DNA from: an uncultured Flavobacterium sp.
Lineage (GTDB): Bacteria > Bacteroidota > Bacteroidia > Flavobacteriales > Flavobacteriaceae
Direction: 5' to 3'
DNA: 64,000 nt
Assembly: GCF_951805225.1 (NCBI RefSeq)
Contig: NZ_OX638201.1
Span: forward strand, 5,022,001 to 5,086,000
The position numbers were made by a program, and so were the translations under genes. Positions 28,346 to 35,900 of the stretch are shown piece after piece (position 1 is the first letter of the stretch; each line of letters starts with the position of its first letter). The notes beneath the pieces were generated by a model. The model was not told where the DNA came from, searched no databases, and saw nothing but the letters and a program-made list of their open reading frames with translations.

Positions 28346-28388
28346 GATTGTTTGATTTGTAACATTTTGTTATTTTTTGTGAAGCACA

Positions 28389-28418
28389 TTGTTTTGTTTT
28401 TTATTATAGCTACTTTTG
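28389..28418 (+). promoter_or_regulatory. asd promoter
   Basis: TTG (28389-28391), 19-base spacer, TACTTTTG (28411-28418); the leader to the asd ATG is about 32 bases. Confidence 0.72.
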
Positions 28419-28456
28419 CAGAGTAAATTAGATTAATTCATACTAAAGATATAAAA

Positions 28457-29446
28457 ATGAGAATAGCCGTTGTAGGTGCCACTGGTATGGTTGGCGAGAT
28501 AATGCTTAAAGTTTTAGCAGAAAGAAATTTTCCTGTTACAGAGTTAATTCCTGTTGCATCTGAGAAATCAATTGGAAAAGAAATTGAATATAAAGGAGCA
28601 AAATATAAAGTTGTTGGATTGCAAACGGCAGTTGATATGAAAGCTGATATTGCTGTTTTTTCTGCTGGAGGAGATACTTCATTAGAATGGGCGCCAAAAT
28701 TTGCAGCTGCAGGAACAACTGTTATTGATAACTCATCGGCATGGAGAATGGACCCAACCAAAAAATTGGTAGTTCCGGAAATCAATGCTTCAATATTAAC
28801 AAAAGAAGATAAAATTATTGCAAATCCAAATTGCTCAACTATTCAAATGGTTTTGACATTGGCTCCATTGCATAAAAAATACAACATCAAGAGAATCATC
28901 GTTTCTACTTATCAATCAATCACCGGAACTGGTGTAAAAGCGGTAAGACAATTAGAAAATGAGTACGCTGGAATTCAAGGTGAAATGGCTTATAAATATC
29001 CAATTCACAGAAATGCGATTCCACATTGCGATAGTTTTGAAGAAAACGGATACACTAAAGAAGAAATGAAATTAGTTCGTGAAACTCAAAAAATCCTTGG
29101 CGATAATACCATTAGAGTTACAGCAACTGCAGTTCGTGTTCCTGTTGTTGGTGGACATAGCGAAGCGGTAAATGTTGAGTTTACAAATGATTTTGATGTA
29201 AATGAAGTTCGCGAAATCTTACATAATACTGATGGAGTAGTGGTTCAGGATAATTTAGACACATTTACATATCCAATGCCATTATATGCAGAAGGTAAAA
29301 ATGATGTTTTTGTTGGAAGAATCCGTCGTGACGAAAGCCAGCCAAACACTTTAAACATGTGGATTGTTGCTGATAACTTGAGAAAAGGTGCTGCAACAAA
29401 CACAATTCAAATCGCTGAATATTTAATTCAGGCAGGTTTGGTATAA
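28457..29446 (+). CDS. asd: Aspartate-semialdehyde dehydrogenase
   Basis: 329 residues, full length. NADP-binding VVGATGMVGEIMLKVL at the N-terminus, SSAWRMD, and the catalytic Cys in NPNCSTIQM near residue 126. It reduces aspartyl phosphate to the semialdehyde, supplying lysine/diaminopimelate, threonine and methionine synthesis. Single-gene unit with a good promoter and a terminator at 29477-29510. Confidence 0.97.
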   Translation: MRIAVVGATGMVGEIMLKVLAERNFPVTELIPVASEKSIGKEIEYKGAKYKVVGLQTAVDMKADIAVFSAGGDTSLEWAPKFAAAGTTVIDNSSAWRMDPTKKLVVPEINASILTKEDKIIANPNCSTIQMVLTLAPLHKKYNIKRIIVSTYQSITGTGVKAVRQLENEYAGIQGEMAYKYPIHRNAIPHCDSFEENGYTKEEMKLVRETQKILGDNTIRVTATAVRVPVVGGHSEAVNVEFTNDFDVNEVREILHNTDGVVVQDNLDTFTYPMPLYAEGKNDVFVGRIRRDESQPNTLNMWIVADNLRKGAATNTIQIAEYLIQAGLV

Positions 29447-29476
29447 CTAGAGATTAAACAAAATTGTTATAAAGAG

Positions 29477-29515
29477 AAAGCCGTAATTGCAGCAATGTAA
29501 TTACGGCTTTTTTGT
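29477..29515 (+). terminator. Terminator after asd
   Basis: Perfect 12-bp stem AAAGCCGTAATT (29477-29488) with 29499-29510, 10-base loop, T run. Confidence 0.9.
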
Positions 29516-29554
29516 GTTTTATAGTTTACTTTTGTTATTAAGAGAAGATATAAT

Positions 29555-30163
29555 ATGGGACTAGATTTACAACTTTTTTCAATTTCAAATAAAGCAGATT
29601 TTGTTCTCGAAAAAGCAAAATTAGATATCAATTATGCAATAGATTTTGATAAAATTCTAAATACGGAGACTTTACAATTACATTTAAAAATGGTTCAGGA
29701 AAATCCTGATGGAACTTCTGAATTTGCATTAAAAGAACTTATAGAGGATTCAGTTAAAGTCGTAAATTATTATCCGAAGAAGAATATTCAAAAACATACT
29801 TTTTATAGTAAAACAAGAGCATATGCAACGCTTGGTTATCTTTTGACGCAATATTTAAAGGATAAATATAAATTAGAAACTTCCGAGATATTCTATAAAG
29901 GAATTGCTATAGAATGCAAATCGCAATGGACAAGATTTGAATATTTAGACAATACAAAAACTTCAGAAATAAGCAATTTACTGGACAAGATCGAGTTTGA
30001 AGAACTCTTAAAGTATTATGATTACAAATCGATGTCTGAAGATGTTTATAAATTAATCACTCCGGAAAAATTTAATTTATTAGAAGAGGAATTCAATCTT
30101 CTTAAAGAATTTTATAAGAGCGCGAAAGATCTTGATTCTTTTGTAATTATTAAGATTAGTTAA
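29555..30163 (+). CDS. Hypothetical cytoplasmic protein next to immunity genes
   Basis: 202 residues, no signal peptide or membrane segment. It opens MGLDLQLFSISNKADFVLEK and is rich in Lys, Glu, Leu and Tyr, mostly alpha-helical. I do not recognise a family. It lies 27 bases before an Imm22-like gene on the same strand, so it may belong to the same orphan immunity cluster, but that is inference from position only. Confidence 0.7.
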   Translation: MGLDLQLFSISNKADFVLEKAKLDINYAIDFDKILNTETLQLHLKMVQENPDGTSEFALKELIEDSVKVVNYYPKKNIQKHTFYSKTRAYATLGYLLTQYLKDKYKLETSEIFYKGIAIECKSQWTRFEYLDNTKTSEISNLLDKIEFEELLKYYDYKSMSEDVYKLITPEKFNLLEEEFNLLKEFYKSAKDLDSFVIIKIS

Positions 30164-30190
30164 GTAATTTTAAGTTGAAATATTGAAGTT

Positions 30191-30595
30191 ATGAGAACAG
30201 AAACTAGCCATTTTTGGCTTGGAAAATTTAAATCAGAAGAAGATTATTTTGATTTTACAGGCGAAGACGAAAGCTATTACGAAAATGATAATGATATAGA
30301 GGATAAATACATATCTGAGTTTGCAAAATCTCAAGGTGAGAACTTTTTAGATCATGATTTTATAGAAAGCGGATTTGAAAATGAAGATATTCCGTTTGAA
30401 GAGAAATTTTTGCAATATTCTTATGCAGAAGAATGGATTGTTGAAGTAAAACAAAGGTTGATTGCTCTAAATCAAAATTCGGAAGAAATAAATACGGTTG
30501 TGTTTATTTCGAAAAATCAAATTAAGAATCCAGTTTCGGTAACGAATTCAAAATTTGATTTATTATATATTGGAGAAATCGAATATGAAATTTGA
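30191..30595 (+). CDS. Imm22-family immunity protein
   Basis: 134 residues, very acidic. The opening HFWLGKFKSEEDYFDFTGED, then SEFAKSQGENFLDHDFIES, matches the immunity protein 22 pattern (WLG.F.SEE ... FAKD.G....D.DF.E). Such proteins neutralise polymorphic or contact-dependent toxins inside the cell. No toxin gene is adjacent, so this looks like an orphan immunity gene. Family call from memory of the pattern, fairly confident. Confidence 0.75.
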   Translation: MRTETSHFWLGKFKSEEDYFDFTGEDESYYENDNDIEDKYISEFAKSQGENFLDHDFIESGFENEDIPFEEKFLQYSYAEEWIVEVKQRLIALNQNSEEINTVVFISKNQIKNPVSVTNSKFDLLYIGEIEYEI

Positions 30596-30655
30596 GTTTA
30601 AAGTTTTAAAGAAAATAACGAAAAGCGTATCTTAGCTAGTATAAATATAAAAGAA

Positions 30656-31162
30656 ATGAACTTCGATAATTATAAAATAATTCCCAATTACAAGACCAAT
30701 CAAGCCCATTTATTCCTTGCTGAAAACGAAGATATTTTGGCTTGCGAAAAAACGCTAAATATTGATTTTGACAATGATTACAAAGAATATGTTTCAACTT
30801 ATGGAAGCGGAATTCTTGGCGGAACTTATGTCCGAATCTATCTTCCGGAAACTATTATTTTGACTTTGGCAGAATGGAAAGACCGCATAACCGAATATTG
30901 GTTTTGGGATGAAGGAAAGGATGTTTTGACGAAAGACGAAGTTTTAAATTCAATTAGAATTGGAGATACTTATGACGGAGATGAAATTATCCTTTTTAAA
31001 AGCGAATATTTCGTTTTGCCAAGACATAGCGAAATGATTTATAAAACAGGAAATACACTAGAAGAAACGATAACCTGGTTGTGTTCGTCAGGAATTTTAA
31101 CCGAAGCATTTTCTGAAAGAGAATTTGAACCTTTTGATCCGGATGATTTGGCAAATAATTAA
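30656..31162 (+). CDS. SMI1/KNR4 (SUKH) family immunity-type protein
   Basis: 168 residues. The SUKH pattern is visible: an early helix (EDILACEKTLNIDFDNDYKEYV), the turn STYGSGILGG, a beta-rich middle (GDTYDGDEIILFKSEYFVLP) and a late TLEETITWLCSSG helix. SUKH proteins are mostly immunity proteins against nuclease and deaminase toxins. It follows the Imm22-like gene by 60 bases; no toxin nearby. A bidirectional terminator at 31171-31202 ends the cluster. Confidence 0.8.
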   Translation: MNFDNYKIIPNYKTNQAHLFLAENEDILACEKTLNIDFDNDYKEYVSTYGSGILGGTYVRIYLPETIILTLAEWKDRITEYWFWDEGKDVLTKDEVLNSIRIGDTYDGDEIILFKSEYFVLPRHSEMIYKTGNTLEETITWLCSSGILTEAFSEREFEPFDPDDLANN

Positions 31163-31170
31163 AAAGCATA

Positions 31171-31205
31171 AAAAAAGCGAGAACTTAAATTCTCGCTTTT
31201 TTATT
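31171..31205. terminator. Bidirectional terminator between the SUKH gene and ferredoxin
   Basis: Perfect 13-bp stem AAAAAAGCGAGAA (31171-31183) with 31190-31202, CTTAAA loop; A and T runs let it work for both convergent genes. Confidence 0.92.
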
Positions 31206-31207
31206 AT

Positions 31208-31525
31208 TTAGTATTCAGGTGCTAATTCTAGCTCTAATCCTTCTAATTCTGTAGTAATTGGTATCTGACAGCCTAAACGACTATTAGATTTAACATAAAA
31301 CGCTTCCGAAAGCATAGCTTCTTCTTCATCTCCCATTTCTGGTAATGCAATATCATTAAGAACGTAACACTGGCAAGAGGCACACATTGCCATTCCTCCG
31401 CAGGTTCCTTCAACAGGAAGTTCGTATGCTTTGCATAACTCCATTATGTTCATTGCCATATCAGTTGGAGCTTGTAATTCGTGTATAACTCCTTCTCGAT
31501 CTTTAATCTTTATTAATACATCCAT
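31208..31525 (-). CDS. 2Fe-2S ferredoxin (adrenodoxin type)
   Basis: 105 residues. Cluster ligands are Cys 42, 48 and 51 (TCGGMAMCASCQCYV) and Cys 86 (RLGCQI), the Cx5Cx2C...C pattern of vertebrate/Isc-type ferredoxins. A soluble electron carrier, probably for Fe-S assembly or a monooxygenase. Just downstream of an Nfu and Mrp gene group on the same strand, which supports a link to Fe-S metabolism. Confidence 0.93.
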   Translation of the reverse strand: MDVLIKIKDREGVIHELQAPTDMAMNIMELCKAYELPVEGTCGGMAMCASCQCYVLNDIALPEMGDEEEAMLSEAFYVKSNSRLGCQIPITTELEGLELELAPEY

Positions 31526-31582
31526 TTTTATTATTTGGAATTTTGGTTCGGATTTGATAACATGAACAAATCCTTATTTAAA

Positions 31583-32068
31583 TTAACTTGTTGGTTTTAA
31601 GCTAAAGGCGTATTCTTTTCTTTCGTTTTCTTTAGAATGTATTTTAATTCCCAGAATATTACCTCCCTTATCTAAAATTGTTACTACGGCAATTATAGAA
31701 TAATAATCTCTATCTGATTGGAAAATTAGAGTTCCTTCGTAAGTTGTATTTACTACTCCTTGTTTGTCAGTTTGCGCAGCTATTTTTCTTGGATGAGAAA
31801 ATTCAGCAGAACTGTAGGTTGCTTTATTTGAGAATTTTGCTTTTCCGTCGCAAAGATCATATAAAAAATCAAAATTACCAATTCTAAGACTTCCTTCTTC
31901 ATTGGCTGGTATTGTCGAGAATATAATTTTACCTGAATAATCAAAATCTGACCATTCTTCATTTTCATTCAACCAGGCCTTATCTACAACTAATGTTGTT
32001 GCACTTTGTTGAGCATAACTTACTGTCAGGAAAAAAAACAATAAAAATAGAGAGTAATACTTCTTCAT
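31583..32068 (-). CDS. Hypothetical exported protein
   Basis: 161 residues from the ATG at 32068; the frame runs back to 32095 but MKKYYSLFLLFFFLTVSYAQ is the natural signal peptide. The mature part is beta-rich with NEEWSDFDYSGKIIFSTIP and ends ENERKEYAFSLKPTS. Not recognised. Probably periplasmic. It lies between the ferredoxin and nfu genes but is likely unrelated to Fe-S work. Confidence 0.75.
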   Translation of the reverse strand: MKKYYSLFLLFFFLTVSYAQQSATTLVVDKAWLNENEEWSDFDYSGKIIFSTIPANEEGSLRIGNFDFLYDLCDGKAKFSNKATYSSAEFSHPRKIAAQTDKQGVVNTTYEGTLIFQSDRDYYSIIAVVTILDKGGNILGIKIHSKENERKEYAFSLKPTS

Positions 32069-32284
32069 AAACTTAAGATTTAGAGGTTGTTTCACAAATT
32101 TAAGTTAAAAATGTAAAAAAAGTTCACTAAAAGCCTTAAATCTTTGGATTGTTTTTTGCTAAATCTGCAAATTAATGCTGTATTCTTATTGTTTTTTTAT
32201 GATTTTATAAGTCAAATCGCTTTAGCGCTATTATTCTTGTTAAATCAATATCCTTAAAAAAGGCTAAACAATATATCGATTGTA

Positions 32285-32524
32285 TTACATAATATTTACC
32301 ACAGTTTCTATTTGTGGAGCATATTTTTTTATAGTTGTTTCGACTCCTGCTTTAAGTGTCATTTGGTTTACACTGCAGCTAATACATGCTCCTTCAAGAC
32401 GAACTTTGACATGTTTGTCATCGTCTATAGAAATTAGTGTAATGTCTCCTCCATCAGAATTTAAAAAAGGTCTGATTTCATCTAGAGCCAATAATACGTT
32501 GCTTGTTAATTCTTCTGTTGTCAT
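32285..32524 (-). CDS. NifU-like Fe-S scaffold/carrier protein
   Basis: 79 residues from the ATG at 32524. The frame extends to 32551, but those codons come from the aattagaaaattag repeat, so the internal ATG (MTTEELTSNVLLALDEIRPF) is chosen. This is a stand-alone NifU C-terminal domain with the cluster-binding CxxC in GACISCSVNQMTLKAG. It holds and transfers Fe-S clusters. Its gene follows mrp, a common pairing. Confidence 0.92.
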   Translation of the reverse strand: MTTEELTSNVLLALDEIRPFLNSDGGDITLISIDDDKHVKVRLEGACISCSVNQMTLKAGVETTIKKYAPQIETVVNIM

Positions 32525-32645
32525 AATTTTATCAATTAGAAAATTAGTCAATTAGATAATTAGAAAATTCACTTTGAAGTAAAATTATCTCATTATCTAA
32601 TTTTCTAATTATCTCATTAGTATTGTCTTATTATCTAATTTATTT
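32525..32645. repeat. aattagaaaattag inverted repeat between mrp and nfu
   Basis: aattagaaaattagtcaattagataattagaaaatt (32533-32569) faces attatctcattatctaattttctaattatctcatta (32584-32619), forming an AT-only hairpin. Words of this family were not seen elsewhere in the window. Confidence 0.75.
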
Positions 32646-33770
32646 TTTTACTGCTGAACAACCTGCCATAGTTGTAATTTTAATGGCTTCAGTTGCAGGT
32701 AAAGTATCGTTTCTGTTTACTGTTTCCTGTACAACATTTCGAGTTATTTCTTCAAAAATGGTTTCGATTACCGAAGCCGTTTGCAAAGCTGCAGGACGAC
32801 CATAATCTCCTGCTTCACGAATTGATTGTACAATTGGCACTTCTCCTAAGAACGGAACATTCAAATCTTCTGCAAGATTTTTTGCACCTTCCTGTCCAAA
32901 GATATAATATTTATTGTCAGGTAATTCTTCTGGTGTAAAGTAAGCCATATTTTCGATAATTCCCAAAACAGGAACATTGATATTGTCTTGCATGAACATT
33001 GCAACTCCTTTTTTAGCATCGGCAAGAGCCACAGCTTGAGGCGTACTAACTACTACAGCTCCTGTAATAGGTAATGATTGCATGATCGAAAGGTGAATAT
33101 CTCCAGTTCCCGGAGGTAAATCGATAAGCATAAAATCTAATTCTCCCCAATCTGCATCAAAAATCATTTGGTTCAAAGCTTTAGCAGCCATTGGACCTCT
33201 CCAGATTACAGCCTGACTTGGAGCGGTGAAAAAACCGATAGAAAGTATTTTGATTTCATAACTTTCAATTGGTTTCATTTTTGATTTTCCGTCAACGGTA
33301 ATCGAAGTTGGTTTTTCATTTTCTACATCAAACATAATTGGCATAGAAGGTCCGTAGATATCAGCATCTAAAACACCAACGCTAAAACCCATTTTTGCAA
33401 GCGTTACCGCAAGATTTGCTGTAACAGTAGATTTTCCAACTCCACCTTTACCAGAAGCAACGGCTATTATATTTTTGATTCCCGGAATTGCCTTTCCTTT
33501 TATTTCGTTAGGATTTTCCTTGGCTTCAACTTTAATGTTTACTTTAACTTTTGCTTCAGAAGAAATCAAATCATGAATTGTTTTTTTGATATCGTCTTCG
33601 GCTCTTTTTTTAATGTGCATCGCCGGTGTATGTAATAGTAAATCTACCACAACTTCATCGCCAAAAGTTAGTACATTGGTAACAGCACCACTTTCGACCA
33701 TGTTTTTTCCTTCTCCTGCTATAGTGATTGTTTCTAAAGCTTTAAGAATTTCTTTCCTATCTAATTTCAT
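32640..33770 (-). CDS. Mrp/ApbC-family Fe-S carrier ATPase lacking the CxxC motif
   Basis: 376 residues from the ATG at 33770 (MKLDRKEILKALETI); an earlier start at 33803 is less likely. An N-terminal DUF59/MIP18 domain (1 to about 90) precedes the P-loop ATPase with ASGKGGVGKSTVTANLA near residue 108 and LIDLPPGTGDIH. The usual CxxC cluster ligands after the ENM(A/S)YF segment are absent: the sequence reads TPEELPDNKYYIFGQEGA. Fe-S delivery is the family role; how this form binds a cluster is unclear. Promoter at 33841-33869. Confidence 0.93.
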   Translation of the reverse strand: MKLDRKEILKALETITIAGEGKNMVESGAVTNVLTFGDEVVVDLLLHTPAMHIKKRAEDDIKKTIHDLISSEAKVKVNIKVEAKENPNEIKGKAIPGIKNIIAVASGKGGVGKSTVTANLAVTLAKMGFSVGVLDADIYGPSMPIMFDVENEKPTSITVDGKSKMKPIESYEIKILSIGFFTAPSQAVIWRGPMAAKALNQMIFDADWGELDFMLIDLPPGTGDIHLSIMQSLPITGAVVVSTPQAVALADAKKGVAMFMQDNINVPVLGIIENMAYFTPEELPDNKYYIFGQEGAKNLAEDLNVPFLGEVPIVQSIREAGDYGRPAALQTASVIETIFEEITRNVVQETVNRNDTLPATEAIKITTMAGCSAVKK

Positions 33771-33840
33771 TTTAATCGTCTGTTTTCTATTGAGGGAAAC
33801 CAATTAAAGAACTGTATTTATTTAAACTGATTTCAGTCTA

Positions 33841-33869
33841 CAAAGATAACAGTTTATGTTCGGATTCAA
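33841..33869 (-). promoter_or_regulatory. Promoter of the mrp-nfu unit
   Basis: On the minus strand TTG (33867-33869), 18-base spacer, TATCTTTG (33841-33848). The rest of 33870-34190 is AT-rich with only the TATATTTG box (34064-34071) of the next gene. Confidence 0.7.
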
Positions 33870-34190
33870 ATGCTTTTAAATTGTATTTCTTGATATTAGG
33901 ATTGGTCAAAATGATTCTGAGCGATTGTCTTTCTTTTCTTTCGAATAAAAAACAACAATTTTTTGTTTGATATCAGTAAACTAAAGTGTTTTTAAAGTTA
34001 AAATATATGAATTTTAGGATAAATTTTCAGAAAAAGGTGATTAAAATATCAATAATCTTAGCTATATTTGAGTACCCTAAATCTATGATTTCTATTGTTT
34101 AAAAAAATATGCGAAAGCTTGTTTGTGGGTGAATTACGAGTTTTCGATATTTTTAAGTGAAATTATTTTCTAAATTTTAAATCTAAAAAT

Positions 34191-35813
34191 ATGCGAAATT
34201 TTACTTCTTTATCTGTAATTATTACCGTTAGTTTTTTGATGTTTTCTTTTGAATCTTCAGCAAAAAAAATCCCTTTAAAATATAAAACAACGGAATCTGA
34301 AAGTGTTACTTTCGATAAAAATTATGTTTTGAATCTTGCTGTAACTGAGGGCGCAATTAATGATTTTTATAAAAAATATCCCAAACTAAAAAAATACCAA
34401 AATGACGTTTTAGACCTTTATAAAAAGAAAGAGTTTAAGTCGATTTGGTATGATGATAGAAATATTAGTGAATTTGGATCTTTATTGTATCACAAAGTAA
34501 AACAGCTAAATGAGCAGGGAATCAAAGCTACAATGCCTTACAGAGATTTGATAGACGATGTTTTTAATGAAAATGTAACCGAAGATCTACCTCAAATCGA
34601 CACAGAACTTTTGCTGTCTAATATGTATGTGTTTTATGCCAGCAATGTTTATTCAGGAGTTGATCCCGCTACTTTAAAAAAGATTGGTTGGTTCTTGCCG
34701 ACAAAAACAATTTCTTATACCAAAATATTAGATTCTCTTATGGTTGATCCAGCAAGATTAAACAAAGACGAGAATCTTTTGTATGGACAATATTATAAGC
34801 TTAAAGCAGTCTTGAAAAAATACCGTACAATCGAAAAAAACAATCAATGGAAGAAAATAGAAATTGATAGTGCAAATTACAAAGATTTAAAACCTTTTGA
34901 TAGTGGCGTTGCAGTAAAACAAATTAGAGAACGTTTGTTTGTTGTGGGAGATTTGGCGCAAGATTCTAAAAGAGATGTATATGACGAGGAAATGATGGCA
35001 GGTATTTTAAAATACAAAAAACGATACGGACTCACCTTAAATTATACTTTAACCAGAGATCATATCAATCAAATGAATGAGCCAATTGGTAAAAGAATTA
35101 AAACCATAATGCTAAATATGGAACGTTGTCGCTGGATACCGGCAAATCTGGCACAGGCAAACGAATATATAATGGTGAATATACCATCGTTTAGGTTGGT
35201 TTATGTTAAAAACGGAAAATATGATTTAGTATCAGATGTTTTTGTGGGAACGAGAATGACCGAGACAGTAATCTTTAGCGGAATGATGGATAGAATTGTA
35301 TTTAGTCCGTATTGGTATGTTCCGCAAAGTATTATTAAAAATGAGCTAAAACTCAAAATGGCCGAAGATAAAAACTATCTCGCAGATCATAATATGGAAT
35401 GGAATGGAGGGAATGTTCGACAAAAACCAGGGCCTAAAAACTCGTTGGGATTAGTTAAATTCATGTTTCCGAATCCTAATGATATTTACCTTCATGATAC
35501 ACCGGCAAAAAGTTTATTTGAATTTGAAAAACGTATTTTTAGCCACGGTTGTATCAACGTAAAAGAAGCAAAAAATCTGGCACTCGAAATCTTAAAAGAC
35601 GATCCGGATTGGCCAGTTGATAAAATAAATCAGGCAATGAGTGGCGAAAAAGAAACGACTTGCAAGCTTAAAAATAAGATTCCAATCTATATAGGTTATT
35701 TTACAGCTTGGGTAAATGATGATGGCGAAATTGGTTTTTATCCTGATGTATACGACAGAGATCCACAATTAGATAAATTACTGTATTCATCAGATTCTGT
35801 TGCTGCAAAATAA
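34191..35813 (+). CDS. L,D-transpeptidase (YkuD family)
   Basis: 540 residues. Signal peptide MRNFTSLSVIITVSFLMFSFESSA, an N-terminal scaffold (about 55-215), a peptidoglycan-binding segment near 245-290, and a YkuD domain (about 320-490) with the catalytic Cys in FSHGCINVKEAKNLAL near residue 454. It is the long YcbB-like form that makes 3-3 cross-links in periplasmic peptidoglycan or attaches proteins to it. Full length. A terminator follows at 35843-35875. Confidence 0.92.
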   Translation: MRNFTSLSVIITVSFLMFSFESSAKKIPLKYKTTESESVTFDKNYVLNLAVTEGAINDFYKKYPKLKKYQNDVLDLYKKKEFKSIWYDDRNISEFGSLLYHKVKQLNEQGIKATMPYRDLIDDVFNENVTEDLPQIDTELLLSNMYVFYASNVYSGVDPATLKKIGWFLPTKTISYTKILDSLMVDPARLNKDENLLYGQYYKLKAVLKKYRTIEKNNQWKKIEIDSANYKDLKPFDSGVAVKQIRERLFVVGDLAQDSKRDVYDEEMMAGILKYKKRYGLTLNYTLTRDHINQMNEPIGKRIKTIMLNMERCRWIPANLAQANEYIMVNIPSFRLVYVKNGKYDLVSDVFVGTRMTETVIFSGMMDRIVFSPYWYVPQSIIKNELKLKMAEDKNYLADHNMEWNGGNVRQKPGPKNSLGLVKFMFPNPNDIYLHDTPAKSLFEFEKRIFSHGCINVKEAKNLALEILKDDPDWPVDKINQAMSGEKETTCKLKNKIPIYIGYFTAWVNDDGEIGFYPDVYDRDPQLDKLLYSSDSVAAK

Positions 35814-35842
35814 AACATTTATTAGTCAGATATTAAAGAGAA

Positions 35843-35880
35843 AAACCCGCCAGATTTTATTAGTCTGGCGGGTTTCTTTT
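35843..35880. terminator. Terminator between L,D-transpeptidase and ABC permease
   Basis: Perfect 12-bp stem AAACCCGCCAGA (35843-35854) with 35864-35875; likely bidirectional between convergent genes. Confidence 0.9.
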
Positions 35881-35900
35881 AAAAAAAATGGTCTACAAGT

